Notes: generated from the letters alone by a model not told the origin. A stretch of DNA of 45,570 nucleotides from Acidimicrobiaceae bacterium (GCA_003161575.1 PMOE01000072.1:1-45570), one strand, 5' to 3'. Shown: positions 8,960 through 18,481, counted from the stretch's first letter. Made by a program: numbers and translations.

Positions 8960-9412
8960 CTAGTGCGGCTGCCAAGAGTCCGGGTCGGCGGTGAGCCGGG
9001 CAATCTGTTTGGGGAGCCGCCCCGAGGCCACCTCGGCCAGGGTGACGTGTTCTAGCACCGCCCGCAGGCTGGCCCGCACGGCGACCCAGACTTCTTGGAG
9101 GTGCTCGGCCGCGCCGTCGTAGTGCGTGGCCTCGGGACGAAATCCTCGGACCTCGGCCAACGGACCGTCGAGGGCCCGGATCACCTCGGCCAGGGTGATC
9201 TTTTCAGCTCCTCGGGCCAGTCGGTAGCCGCCTTCGGCCCCTCGTTGGCTGGCGACGATGCTGGCCCGGCGAAGATCGGCCATGATGGCGCCGAGAAAGC
9301 GTGGCGGAAGACCTTGTGCCGAGGCGAGCGCCTCAGCCGTCTGCGGCTCGCCCGCCGCGGCCAGCGAGAGGAGAGCCCGGAGCCCGTAATCGACCTTGGC
9401 GGGAATGTGCAT
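8960..9412 (-). CDS. Rrf2 family transcriptional regulator
   Basis: A 150-residue winged-helix regulator beginning MHIPAKVDYGLRALL, the classic Rrf2 start, with the recognition helix around GLPPRFLGAIMADLRRA and the wing EGGYRLARG. Members with three cysteines (IscR, NsrR, RirA) bind Fe-S clusters; this protein has no cysteine at all, so a direct Fe-S or NO sensor of that kind is excluded and the signal is unknown. It is divergent from the HhH-GPD glycosylase across 45 bp and could control that gene or itself. ATG at 9412, with CAGAAT 6 nt upstream, fits the family N-terminus; the longer reading frame upstream overlaps the glycosylase and is not coding. Confidence 0.88.
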   Translation of the reverse strand: MHIPAKVDYGLRALLSLAAAGEPQTAEALASAQGLPPRFLGAIMADLRRASIVASQRGAEGGYRLARGAEKITLAEVIRALDGPLAEVRGFRPEATHYDGAAEHLQEVWVAVRASLRAVLEHVTLAEVASGRLPKQIARLTADPDSWQPH

Positions 9413-9457
9413 CCCGTGATTCTGCCCGACCGGGGCCCGGGGCGCGATGATCTGGGT
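9413..9457. promoter_or_regulatory. Bidirectional promoter region between Rrf2 regulator and glycosylase
   Basis: The gap is only 45 bp. CAGAAT (minus strand, 9419-9424) lies 6 nt before the regulator's ATG, and GATGAT (9446-9451) lies 6 nt before the glycosylase ATG. Both are weak matches to TANNNT. If both are real, the -35 regions overlap and the two promoters would interfere or share one operator. Confidence 0.4.
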
Positions 9458-10171
9458 ATGGCTCGTCGACCCCTCCATCTCTCCTTCGATCGTGACGCGG
9501 ACGCGCTGATCAGCAAGGACCCTGTGGCGTTGTTGATCGGCATGGTCCTCGACCAACAGATCCCCCTCGAAAAAGCCTTCCGGGGACCCCTCGATCTCAG
9601 TCGGCGCTTGGGCAGCCCCCTCGACCCGGCGTCCATCGCAGCGATGGACCCCGACCGGCTGGCCGCCATCTTCTCGAAGGCCCCGTCCTTGCATCGCTAC
9701 CCCAGCTCGATGGCCGCCCGGGTACAAGCTCTTTGCGCCACGATCGTCGACGATTACGGCGGCGACGCGGCGGAGGTGTGGCGAGGCGCACCAGATGCCA
9801 ACGAGTTGCTGACCCGGATAAAGGCGCTCCCGGGGTTCGGGGACCAAAAGGCCAAAATTTTCGTGGCCCTTCTCGGCAAACAACTCGGGGTCACCCCGCC
9901 TCAATGGCGGGAGGTCTCCGCACCCTTCGGCGAAGAGGGATCGACCCGGTCGGTGGCCGACATCGTCGACAAGGCGTCGCTCGATCAGGTGCGCAACTTC
10001 AAGCAAGCAATGAAGGCGGCCCACGCAGCGGAGCGGGCGACGGACGGGGCCACGGCCACCCGAGCGAAGACCCAGAAGGCGACCAAAGCGTCAAAGGCGG
10101 GGAAGAACACCCGAGCCCCGAAGGCGACCAAGGCCGCCGCGACCCGAGTCAGAGCCGACCGAGGTCGGTGA
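9458..10171 (+). CDS. HhH-GPD superfamily DNA glycosylase-like protein with basic tail
   Basis: A 237-residue protein of the actinobacterial HhH-GPD family. The helix-hairpin-helix LPGFGDQKAKIF is near residue 127-138, preceded by an N-terminal helical domain with GMVLDQQIP, which resembles the QQ helix of base-excision glycosylases. No C-terminal Fe-S cysteine cluster is present. The last 50 residues are a Lys/Ala/Thr-rich tail with repeats such as ATKASKAGK and APKATKAAA, resembling histone H1 or actinobacterial nucleoid-protein tails and likely to bind DNA. The substrate base is unknown. The stop overlaps the start of thiE (GTGA), so the two are translationally coupled. Confidence 0.75.
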   Translation: MARRPLHLSFDRDADALISKDPVALLIGMVLDQQIPLEKAFRGPLDLSRRLGSPLDPASIAAMDPDRLAAIFSKAPSLHRYPSSMAARVQALCATIVDDYGGDAAEVWRGAPDANELLTRIKALPGFGDQKAKIFVALLGKQLGVTPPQWREVSAPFGEEGSTRSVADIVDKASLDQVRNFKQAMKAAHAAERATDGATATRAKTQKATKASKAGKNTRAPKATKAAATRVRADRGR

Positions 10172-10806
10172 ACGACCGGCTCGACCGTTGTCGGCTCTAC
10201 CTGTGCACTCCGGATCGGCCCGACCTCGAAGGATTCATCGCGTCCTGCATCGGTGGTGGAGTCGACGTGGTCCAGCTCCGCGACAAACGGCTCGAGGCCC
10301 GCGCCCTGCTCCCCCGAGCCGTGATTCTAAAGAGGGTATGCGCCGACCTCGGCGTGCCCTTCATCCTCAACGACCGAGCGGACCTGGCCTTGGAGGCCGA
10401 AGCTGACGGGGTCCACGTGGGCCAGGACGACGCCCCGACACAGCTCGCTCGGCGGATCCTCGGACCGGACGCGATCATCGGGCTCTCCACCCACACATCC
10501 GAAGACCTCACCGGTGCCCTCGATCAGCCGGTCGACTACCTCTCGGCCGGACCGGTGGTAGCGACCCCGACCAAACCCGGCCGCCCGGGTACCGGTGCCG
10601 AGTACGCAGGTCGGGCCACTGCGCGCTCGCCGTTCCCAGTCTTCGTCACCGGTGGGGTGACGCCCGATCGGGTGGATGCGTTGGTCGCAGCCGGGGCCCG
10701 ACGCTTCGTCGTCGTGCGCTGGCTCACCGAGGCCGAAGACCCCCGTGCCGCCGCAACAACCTTGCGTCAGGCCATCGACAGCGCGCTCGAACGCTCGGCC
10801 GGCTAA
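10168..10806 (+). CDS. thiE: Thiamine-phosphate synthase
   Basis: Joins the pyrimidine and thiazole phosphates to make thiamine monophosphate in the cytoplasm. The 212 residues show the TIM-barrel motifs DVVQLRDKRLEARALL, FILNDRADLALEAEADGVHVGQDD, the phosphate-binding segment SAGPVVATPTKPG, and VTGGVTPDRV with AGARRFVVVRWL at the C-terminal phosphate site. The start is GTG at 10168, overlapping the preceding stop in GTGA. No other thi gene is nearby, so it is separated from the rest of the pathway. Its product serves the ThDP enzyme aceE about 1.2 kb upstream, but the linkage may be chance. Confidence 0.9.
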   Translation: MNDRLDRCRLYLCTPDRPDLEGFIASCIGGGVDVVQLRDKRLEARALLPRAVILKRVCADLGVPFILNDRADLALEAEADGVHVGQDDAPTQLARRILGPDAIIGLSTHTSEDLTGALDQPVDYLSAGPVVATPTKPGRPGTGAEYAGRATARSPFPVFVTGGVTPDRVDALVAAGARRFVVVRWLTEAEDPRAAATTLRQAIDSALERSAG

Positions 10807-11552
10807 CGCTGGCGCTCGGTCCAACCAATCAATGTGGCCACCACCCGGGGATCGGCCCGGAGCCAGTGGCCGCCACCGGGCACGATGCGCAGGTCCACCG
10901 GACCGGTCGTCGCACCAGCCAGTGCCGTTGCCGAGGCAACCGAGACGTCGGAGTCGTCGGAGCCGTGCACGACGAGGAGGGGTCGGGACCTGAGCTCCGC
11001 CGCTGCCTCGAGCGGGCGGAGATCGACCAGTTCGGCCACCCACTCTGCGGGGTCGGCCGGAAATCCGCTCCGGGTGATCACCCCGGTGAGGCGACAGCGG
11101 GCGACGAGGGGCTCGGGATCGCCGAGGAACGTTGTGAAGTCGGCGGGGGCGACGACGGCGACGCCGCAGACCCGGGAGTCGAGGGCGGCGAGCCGCAGGG
11201 CCAGCGTCCCACCCAGACCGAAGCCGACCAGCACAATCCTCCCCGCCGTTCCGACCTCGTGGCCCACCAGGAATTCCAGATCCTCGAGCCATCCCGACGC
11301 CGAGAAGTCCCCTTCCGAGCCCCCGGCCCCACGCAGTGTCCCAGTGGTGACCGCGACGCCGCACTCCTTCGAGAGCCGATCGGCCAGGGTCGGGTACATG
11401 CGCCCCGCCTCGGCCGCACCTCCCTTCGCCCTCGGCAGCTCATGACAGAGCAAGAGCACCGGGCGGTCGGCTCCCTCGGGCGAGAACGCTGTCGTCGTGT
11501 AGTGACAGAGCACCCCGGCGGGGCCCTCGAGTAAGCGCCAGGGGCCGGTCAC
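10803..11552 (-). CDS. Alpha/beta hydrolase-fold protein without nucleophile serine
   Basis: A 249-residue alpha/beta hydrolase fold protein. The nucleophile elbow reads VGFGLGG (110-115), where family members have G-x-S-x-G, so residue 112 is Gly in place of Ser. The codon is GGT, one base from AGT (Ser). The acid and base of the triad are still visible as GSDD (D199/D200) and GGGHWL (H229). It may be a non-catalytic carrier or binding protein, or use another residue. Closest in style to the serine aminopeptidase/exosortase-A-associated hydrolase group. GTG at 11552 is the start used. Its stop overlaps the end of convergent thiE. Confidence 0.7.
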   Translation of the reverse strand: MTGPWRLLEGPAGVLCHYTTTAFSPEGADRPVLLLCHELPRAKGGAAEAGRMYPTLADRLSKECGVAVTTGTLRGAGGSEGDFSASGWLEDLEFLVGHEVGTAGRIVLVGFGLGGTLALRLAALDSRVCGVAVVAPADFTTFLGDPEPLVARCRLTGVITRSGFPADPAEWVAELVDLRPLEAAAELRSRPLLVVHGSDDSDVSVASATALAGATTGPVDLRIVPGGGHWLRADPRVVATLIGWTERQR

Positions 11553-11654
11553 AACAAATCGACACCCGACATCATCTGGACCAACGCCACAGATGGGTCA
11601 CGTAGATTTCCCGGCGCAATTCCCACGCCCGGTCCTCATCGTTGCCCGCGACGG

Positions 11655-12770
11655 TCAAATACCGATGCGCTGGGCCAGCAGCTCGCGGTGGTAGGCGGGG
11701 TCGCCGAGTAACAGCTCGGAGGACTTCGCCCGCTTGAAGTAGAGGTGCGCGTCGTGTTCCCAGGTGAACCCGATGCCGCCGTGGATCTGGATGTTCTCGG
11801 CCGCGGCATGGAAGTACGCCTCCGAGCAGTACGACTTGGCCAGGCTGGCGACGACCGGCAACTCGTCGGAATCCTCGGCCGCTGCCCATCCGGCGTAGTA
11901 CGCCGCGGACTTCGCCGATTCGACTTCAAGCAGCATGTCGGCGCACTTGTGCTTGATCGCCTGGAAACTCCCGATCGGCCGACCGAACTGGATCCGGTTC
12001 TTGGCGTAGTCGACGGCACTGTCGAGGCAGTGCTGCGCGCCACCCACCTGCTCGGCCGCCAGGGCGACGGCCGCCAGGTCGAGGGTCTTGGACAATCCCT
12101 CCTCGGCCCCACCTTCGGTGCCGATGAGCCAAGCCGGCGTGCCAGCGAACTCCAGGCGGGCCTGTTTGCGGGTCTGGTCCATGGTGGGCAGCGGCGTGCG
12201 GGTGAGCCCCGAGGCCTCAGATTTCACCCCGAACAAGGTGACGCCCTTGGCGGTCCGGCCGGCCACCACGATCAGGTCGGCAGTGTGGCCGTCGATCACG
12301 AACATCTTGTGCCCGTTCAACACCCAGCCGTCGCCGGACTGGGTGGCCGCCAGCGTGATCCCCCCTGCGTCCCACCGCCCGTTGTCCTCGGTGATGGCCA
12401 GGGTCCCGATGGTCTCCCCCGAGGCCAGGCCGGGGAGGAGGTGCTTTTTGGCCGCGTCGTCCCCCGACGTGAGAATCGCGTTGGCCGCCAGGGCCACGGT
12501 CGAGAAATACGGGGCGCACAGAAGGGCTGACCCCATCTCTTCGAGTACCACGATCAGCTCAACGTAGGAGAAGCCCGACCCACCAAACTCTTCTGGGATT
12601 GTCAGCGACTGCAGACCGAGCTGGTCGGCCATCTGGCTCCAGACGGCGGGGTCGTAGCCCTCGGTCGTCTCCATGAGACGCCGGACCTCGGTCTCCGGTG
12701 ACTTTTCTTGAAGGAAGCGTCGGACGGCGCGCCGCAGTTCCTCTTGTTCCTCACTGAAGGCGAAGTTCAT
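11655..12770 (-). CDS. Acyl-CoA dehydrogenase, short FadE type
   Basis: FAD-dependent enzyme that introduces the alpha-beta double bond of acyl-CoA. The 371 residues begin MNFAFSEEQEELRRAVRRF and contain the mid-domain LAITEDNGRW, the C-terminal helical domain with NRIQFGRPIGSFQAIKHKCADM, and QIHGGIGFTWEHDAHLYFKR. The style is that of the actinobacterial FadE proteins that work as heterotetramers with a partner subunit, but no partner is adjacent. ATG at 12770 follows GAGAAGGGG about 7 nt upstream; an in-frame ATG at 12791 would add seven unlikely residues. The acyl chain preference cannot be read from the sequence. Confidence 0.87.
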   Translation of the reverse strand: MNFAFSEEQEELRRAVRRFLQEKSPETEVRRLMETTEGYDPAVWSQMADQLGLQSLTIPEEFGGSGFSYVELIVVLEEMGSALLCAPYFSTVALAANAILTSGDDAAKKHLLPGLASGETIGTLAITEDNGRWDAGGITLAATQSGDGWVLNGHKMFVIDGHTADLIVVAGRTAKGVTLFGVKSEASGLTRTPLPTMDQTRKQARLEFAGTPAWLIGTEGGAEEGLSKTLDLAAVALAAEQVGGAQHCLDSAVDYAKNRIQFGRPIGSFQAIKHKCADMLLEVESAKSAAYYAGWAAAEDSDELPVVASLAKSYCSEAYFHAAAENIQIHGGIGFTWEHDAHLYFKRAKSSELLLGDPAYHRELLAQRIGI

Positions 12771-12975
12771 GGGGCGCCCCTTCTCTGTCATCAACGGGCC
12801 GCACCCGAGCGTGATGGACCCCTGGGCCCGGCGCAGCGCTTCTGAACGCTGTCTACCAGACCTCGTCATGAGCTGACCAGCGACCGGGGCGACGGCTCGG
12901 TCCACCGGCGGATCCTCGGGGCCAGGTGAGTGCCCCCGCACCCAGCAACCGGGTCGTGTGTGAGAACCTGGGAGC

Positions 12976-13593
12976 GTGCCTGATCTCACCCGGATTTGGG
13001 AGGACGCCAGCTGTGAGGTCCACCGCATGGTGGTCGGTCCCATGGACAACAACGTCTACATCCTGCGCTGCCGCCGGTCCGGGGACGCCATGCTGGTCGA
13101 CGCGGCCAACGAACACGAGGCGCTCCTTGAGGTTTGCGAGGCGCTCGGGGTCACCAGCGTGGTGGAGACCCACGGCCACTGGGACCACATCCAGGCGGTT
13201 CCCGCGGTCCGAGAGGCGGGTATCTCGGTGGCGGTGACGGCCGAGGACGCAGAGATGCTGCCGTCCTATGACCTGTTGCTCGAGGACGACTCGGTGCTGA
13301 CGGTCGGCCGCCTCCGGGTCCACACCATTGCCACACCGGGCCACACCAGGGGCTCGATGTGCTTCTCGGTGGAGGGGACGCCCCTACTCCTCTCGGGCGA
13401 CACGCTGTTCCCTGGCGGGGCGGGAAACACGAGCTTTGAGGGCGGTGACTTCCCGACCATCATCCGTTCTATCGAAGATCGACTCTTCAGTCGATTCGAC
13501 GCGGGCACGATCGTCCTACCGGGTCACGGGGCTTCGACGACGATCGGGTCCGAGGCACCCCACCTCGAGGAGTGGATCGACCGGGGCTGGTGA
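12976..13593 (+). CDS. MBL-fold metallo-hydrolase, glyoxalase II-like
   Basis: A 205-residue metallo-beta-lactamase fold enzyme with the zinc motif HGHWDH (H66, H68, D70, H71), a downstream metal-binding ATPGHTRGSM, LSGDTLFPGG, and the terminal LPGHG. It resembles glyoxalase II-type thioester hydrolases common in actinobacteria; hydroxyacyl-thiol hydrolysis is the likely chemistry but the substrate is unknown. It stands alone: the neighbour upstream runs the other way and the downstream gene is convergent. The start is GTG at 12976, with GAACCT six nt upstream. Confidence 0.85.
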   Translation: MPDLTRIWEDASCEVHRMVVGPMDNNVYILRCRRSGDAMLVDAANEHEALLEVCEALGVTSVVETHGHWDHIQAVPAVREAGISVAVTAEDAEMLPSYDLLLEDDSVLTVGRLRVHTIATPGHTRGSMCFSVEGTPLLLSGDTLFPGGAGNTSFEGGDFPTIIRSIEDRLFSRFDAGTIVLPGHGASTTIGSEAPHLEEWIDRGW

Positions 13594-13612
13594 CCTGGCG
13601 CGGCCGAGCCGC

Positions 13613-15790
13613 TCACACCGCGGTAGCGGGGTGACGGGGGGTCTCGATCAATTCGATGCCCTCGGGCAAACCTTCGACTCGCACCGACCCGTTCTCCACC
13701 TCGACGTCCACCCGAGAGCCGGCGAGCGGGATACCCTCGACCTTGAGCGAGCCGATCTCGGGGGGGACCATCGGGGCCAGCCACGTCTTGCCGTAGGGCA
13801 CCCAGGGATCGAAGCGCAGCAACGTACGCAGGCACAGCAGTGGCGACGCAGCCGACCAGGCCTGGGGTGAACACGAGGTCGGGTAACCAACCGGCACCGA
13901 GAGCGCCGAGCGGTCGAGGCCGCTGAAGAGTTCGGGTAGCCGGCCCCCCTGGGCCACCGCAGTGTCGATGAGGGAGATGACGACTCGCTGGGCCGCCTCC
14001 TCGAAGCCGTACCGGGCGAGCCCTGCTGCGATGATGGCCGTGTCGTGAGGCCACACCGAGCCGCAGTGGTAGCTCACCGGGTTGTACCCGCCGTTGGCGG
14101 TCGAGAGCGTCCGGATACCCCAGCCGCTGAACATGTCGGGCGACATGAGATGGCGGGCCACCGCTTGGGCCTTTTCCTCGTCGACGATGCCGGTCCACAG
14201 GCAGTGGCCCATATTGGAGGCCAGCGAGTCGATGGGCTTTTTATCGGCGTCCAGGCCAACCGCGAAGTGTCCCCGCTCCTCCAGCCAGAAATCGCGGTTG
14301 AAGGCGACCTTCAAGTCGGCCGCCTTCTGACGGTAGCGCTGGTAGAGGTCAAACTCGCCCGCTTCATTGGCGAAGTGCGCCCGGGCGAGGTAGGCGCCGT
14401 AGACGTAGGCCTGCACCTCGCACAGGGCGATTGGGGCCCGGGCCACGGTGCCGTCGGCGTAGCGGATACCGTCCCAGCTGTCCTTCCACCCCTGGTTCTC
14501 CAACCCGTGGTCGGTGGCGCGGTGGTATTCGACATAGCCGTCGCCGTCGGCGTCACCGAACTCATCGATCCAGTCGAGCGCCCGATCCGCGTTGGGCAGC
14601 AGCTCGTCGACCAGCTCTCGGGCGAGACCCCACCGGCGCAGCTCGCCCAGGAGCATCACAAACAGCGGTGTGGCGTCGGCTGTGCCGTAGTAGATGCTGC
14701 CCCCGCCGAGCGAGAGCGACGCCGCTTCCCCGAAGCGCATCTCATGGAGGATTCGCCCGGGCTGCTCGTCGGTGCGGGGGTTGACGTCTGCCCCTTGGAA
14801 CCGGGCCAGGGTCTGAAGCACGCCGAGGGCAAGATCGGGACTGACCAACAGTGCCATCCACGCGGTGATCAGCGAGTCGCGTCCGAACACTGTCATGAAC
14901 CACGGGGCGCCGGCGGCGATGACCGAGCGGGCGGGGAAGTCGGGATCAAAGATGCGCAACGCGCCAAGGTCCTCGGCGCTGCGAGCCACCACGTTGCGTA
15001 GCCCGTCGTGGTCGGTCTTTACGTGGGGCACCTGCTGGCGCCACTGGGCCAGGCGCTCGGTCGGGGTCGCCCGCTCGACCGGCTGTCCGCACCGGTACCG
15101 GGGGAGGATCGCGGTGGACTCGATGACCGGCACCACCTCCATGCAGCCCGACCAACGGCCGTGGGCCGGCACCATCACCTCGATGGCCACCAAGTCCTCG
15201 GAGATCCTGAGTACCGAGTTGTGGCCCGGCCCGTTGGCGTTGTCGGCGCCCGCAGCGAAGCGGAGCTGGACCCCCCGGCTCATGGCACCCCGCCGGTAGG
15301 AGATGATGAGGCAACGGTCATCGACAACCCGGGTGATCTCCCCGTCAGGGTCCCCTGCTCGGCCCTCTTTGACGGCGAACAGATCGGCGAAGTCGGCGTC
15401 AATGAATACCTCGACCAGACAGATCGTCGCTTCGGAGCTGAAGTTCTCGATGGTGAGGTCTTCGCGCATCCCCTGGCCGACGTAGCGGGCGCGAAAAACC
15501 ATCATGGTCGAGTCGGCCCGGCCACCGGTGGGGGCCTCCCTCGAGACGAAGGTCGCCGAGAACGGCTCGAGATTGAGGGCGGCAAGCGGCTGGAGCCGCT
15601 TGCCGTCGATGCGCAATTCAAGTCGGGAAAGCACCCGGGTGTCGCGCACAAAGAGGCCGTTGGCCGAGCCCGGCACGATATCGCCGGCCCGGTTGCTGAT
15701 GGCAAAGGTCGACTCATCGACCAGGGTCACCGCACCCCCGGCTGCGTCGATCGTGGCCACCTGCCCTGAATAGGTCCACGGACTCGCCAC
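13613..15790 (-). CDS. Amylo-alpha-1,6-glucosidase / glycogen debranching-type enzyme
   Basis: A 725-residue protein with an N-terminal glycogen-debranching beta domain (about 15-230: FAISNRAGDI, GLFVRDTRVLSRLEL) and a C-terminal six-hairpin glycosidase domain (about 270-680). The catalytic part shows GAPWFMTVFGRDSLITAW, a conserved YYGTADATPLFVML, ENQGWKDSWDG, and YHCGSVWPHDTAIIAAG. Such proteins release alpha-1,6-linked glucose from branched alpha-glucans or trim related polymers. It has no signal peptide, so it should act in the cytoplasm. It is monocistronic and divergent from the sufC-sufS-sufU operon. GTG at 15790 has TACGCT six nt upstream. Confidence 0.86.
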   Translation of the reverse strand: MASPWTYSGQVATIDAAGGAVTLVDESTFAISNRAGDIVPGSANGLFVRDTRVLSRLELRIDGKRLQPLAALNLEPFSATFVSREAPTGGRADSTMMVFRARYVGQGMREDLTIENFSSEATICLVEVFIDADFADLFAVKEGRAGDPDGEITRVVDDRCLIISYRRGAMSRGVQLRFAAGADNANGPGHNSVLRISEDLVAIEVMVPAHGRWSGCMEVVPVIESTAILPRYRCGQPVERATPTERLAQWRQQVPHVKTDHDGLRNVVARSAEDLGALRIFDPDFPARSVIAAGAPWFMTVFGRDSLITAWMALLVSPDLALGVLQTLARFQGADVNPRTDEQPGRILHEMRFGEAASLSLGGGSIYYGTADATPLFVMLLGELRRWGLARELVDELLPNADRALDWIDEFGDADGDGYVEYHRATDHGLENQGWKDSWDGIRYADGTVARAPIALCEVQAYVYGAYLARAHFANEAGEFDLYQRYRQKAADLKVAFNRDFWLEERGHFAVGLDADKKPIDSLASNMGHCLWTGIVDEEKAQAVARHLMSPDMFSGWGIRTLSTANGGYNPVSYHCGSVWPHDTAIIAAGLARYGFEEAAQRVVISLIDTAVAQGGRLPELFSGLDRSALSVPVGYPTSCSPQAWSAASPLLCLRTLLRFDPWVPYGKTWLAPMVPPEIGSLKVEGIPLAGSRVDVEVENGSVRVEGLPEGIELIETPRHPATAV

Positions 15791-15796
15791 GACGGG

Positions 15797-15802
15797 AGCG
15801 TA
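15797..15802 (-). promoter_or_regulatory. Candidate -10 box of the debranching enzyme gene
   Basis: TACGCT on the minus strand is followed by 6 nt and the GTG at 15790. It faces the sufC promoter (15864-15869) in the same short intergenic region. Confidence 0.55.
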
Positions 15803-15863
15803 TCGGGCGCACGGAACGTGGCCGAATTCCGCCTCGACGGTCGTAGAAACCTGACCCAGCAGG

Positions 15864-15869
15864 TAGACT
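15864..15869 (+). promoter_or_regulatory. Candidate -10 box of sufC-sufS-sufU
   Basis: TAGACT ends 7 nt before the ATG at 15877. No Shine-Dalgarno is seen. This suggests that this half of the SUF locus has its own leaderless promoter. Confidence 0.55.
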
Positions 15870-15876
15870 TTTGCCT

Positions 15877-16620
<744 letters not shown>

Positions 16621-16621
16621 G

Positions 16622-17896
16622 ATGGCCGGACCAGATGGCGGCGACACCTTGACGGCGGGAGCCGGGCCCCTTGACGTCGAAGTCGTCCGCAAGGACTTCC
16701 CGCTTCTCGGCCGCCTCGTACACGACCGGCCGATCGTCTATCTCGACTCGGCTTCCACGTCCCTCCAGCCCCGGTCGGTGCTCGGCGCCATGGAGCGGTA
16801 CTACGAGACGACCCATGCCAACGTGCACCGCGGCGTGTTTGCAACCGCCGAGGAGTCGACGCGCCTCTACGAAGAGGCCCGGGCCTCCGTCGGCCGCTTC
16901 ATCGGCTCGAAGGACCCAACACGTGAGGTCATCTTCACAAAGAACACGACCGAGTCACTCAACCTGATTGCCCACTCCTGGGGGCGCAGCAACCTGGGCG
17001 AAGGCGACATCGTGGTGCTAAGCGAAATGGAGCACCACGCCAACATCGTCCCATGGCTGATCCTCGCCGAAGAGCGCGGCATCGAGCTGCGCTACATCCC
17101 GGTCGGTCCCGACGGACGCCTCGAACTGGACGACCTCGATGCGAGAGTGTCTGGGGCGAAATTGGTCAGCGTGTCGGCCATGTCAAACGTGCTCGGCACC
17201 ATCAACCCGCTCCGCTTGATCGCCGAGATGGCACACCGGGCCGGCGCCCTGATCGCGGTCGACGGAGCCCAGTCGGTACCCCACCTCCCGACCGACGTGG
17301 GTGCCCTCGGGATCGACTTCCTCGCTTTCTCGGCCCACAAGATGCTCGGACCCACCGGCATCGGAGTGCTCTGGGCCCGCTCTGCCCTCCTCGACGAGAT
17401 GCCCCCGTTCCTCGGTGGCGGCGGAATGATCCTCGATGTCAAACTCGACCGGTTCTTGGCGGCCGAGTCGCCCCACCGCTTCGAGGCGGGGACGCCGCCG
17501 ATCGCCGAGGCGGTCGGGTTGTCGGCCGCCGTCGAGTATTTGGGCGCCGTGGGCATGGACCGGATTCGAGCGCACGAACTGGCGCTCACGGGCTACGCCC
17601 TCGATACCCTGGCCGAGCGGCTGGGCACCGACTGCCGCGTCTTTGGGCCGCCGGCGGGCGAGGACCGGGGCGGGGTGCTCTCGCTTGCCTTCCGCGACGT
17701 CCACGCCCATGACCTGGCGCAGGTGTTGGATCAGTTCGCCGTGTGCGTCCGTCCGGGCCACCACTGCGCCAAGCCCCTGATGCGCAAGCTCGGAGTCTCG
17801 GCCACCGCGCGGGCGTCTTTTGGCCTCTACAACGACGAGCACGATGTCGATGTCCTGATCGAAGGACTCATCGAAGCCGGTAGATTATTCGGGTGA
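16622..17896 (+). CDS. sufS: Cysteine desulfurase SufS
   Basis: PLP enzyme that takes sulfur from cysteine for Fe-S assembly. The 424 residues carry the PLP lysine in SAHKMLGPTG (K240), the PLP-contacting VDGAQSVPH, EMEHHANIVPW, and the class II catalytic cysteine in RPGHHCAKPL (C382). The N-terminus has about 15 residues more than most SufS proteins (rich in Gly/Asp) before the conserved VRKDFPLL. The ATG lies one base after the sufC stop; sufU follows after 25 bp, its usual partner that accepts the persulfide. Confidence 0.95.
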   Translation: MAGPDGGDTLTAGAGPLDVEVVRKDFPLLGRLVHDRPIVYLDSASTSLQPRSVLGAMERYYETTHANVHRGVFATAEESTRLYEEARASVGRFIGSKDPTREVIFTKNTTESLNLIAHSWGRSNLGEGDIVVLSEMEHHANIVPWLILAEERGIELRYIPVGPDGRLELDDLDARVSGAKLVSVSAMSNVLGTINPLRLIAEMAHRAGALIAVDGAQSVPHLPTDVGALGIDFLAFSAHKMLGPTGIGVLWARSALLDEMPPFLGGGGMILDVKLDRFLAAESPHRFEAGTPPIAEAVGLSAAVEYLGAVGMDRIRAHELALTGYALDTLAERLGTDCRVFGPPAGEDRGGVLSLAFRDVHAHDLAQVLDQFAVCVRPGHHCAKPLMRKLGVSATARASFGLYNDEHDVDVLIEGLIEAGRLFG

Positions 17897-17921
17897 TGGT
17901 GAGTCCGACGGTGCTGTCCTG

Positions 17922-18440
17922 ATGCCCGACCTCGAAGAGCTCTATCGCGAGGTCATCCTCGACCACTACCGCTCGCCGCGAAACAGCGGCGAACTCGACT
18001 CTCCGCCCGCGCACCGGGTCGAGGGATTCAACCCGCTCTGCGGAGACGAGGTCGTCGTCACCCTCTTAGTGGAAGACGGCACACTCGCAGACATCAAGAT
18101 CGGCGGTACGGGCTGCTCGATCAGCCAGTCATCGGCGTCGCTCATGTCCGCCGCAGTGAAGGGGAAGCGCCTCGACGACGTCTACCGCCTCATAAAGACC
18201 TTCAAGGGAATGATGTCGGTTCATGAATCGACCCTCGGCCCGAACGATGGGTTGACCGGCAACGGTACCGACGAAGACGCGGGAGCAGCCGACGAACCCG
18301 AGGCAGCGGACCTCTCCAAGCTCGGCGAGCTGGCTGCCCTTCAAGGAGTGGTGAAGTTCCCCGTGCGGATCAAGTGCGCCACCCTCAGCTGGAACACCCT
18401 GGCCCAGGGCTTAGACGACCTCGAGTCGGCCGCGAACTGA
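17922..18440 (+). CDS. sufU: SUF sulfurtransferase/scaffold SufU
   Basis: Zinc protein that accepts sulfur from SufS. The ligands are in place: C40 and D42 (NPLCGD), C65 (GTGCSIS) and C152 (RIKCATLSW). The order and spacing follow the SufU family, with the region before the last cysteine enlarged by an acidic Gly/Asp/Glu/Ala-rich insert (about residues 105-133), making the protein 172 residues, roughly 25 longer than the Bacillus enzyme. It is the last gene of sufC-sufS-sufU. Start ATG at 17922; no clear Shine-Dalgarno, so it may rely on coupling. Confidence 0.93.
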   Translation: MPDLEELYREVILDHYRSPRNSGELDSPPAHRVEGFNPLCGDEVVVTLLVEDGTLADIKIGGTGCSISQSSASLMSAAVKGKRLDDVYRLIKTFKGMMSVHESTLGPNDGLTGNGTDEDAGAADEPEAADLSKLGELAALQGVVKFPVRIKCATLSWNTLAQGLDDLESAAN

Positions 18441-18481
18441 GGGCTCCACGTCGTGTTCTCGGTGCGCTGTGCTACACCGGT

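Noticed and set aside
9413-10024. Upstream extension of the Rrf2 regulator frame through the glycosylase gene
   Set aside because: The regulator begins at the conserved MHIPAKVDYGLRAL; the extension is antisense to the glycosylase and has no domain.
12771-13052. N-terminal extension of the acyl-CoA dehydrogenase
   Set aside because: Family proteins begin at MNFAFSEEQ with a ribosome site in front; the extra residues are low-complexity and overlap the next gene's promoter.
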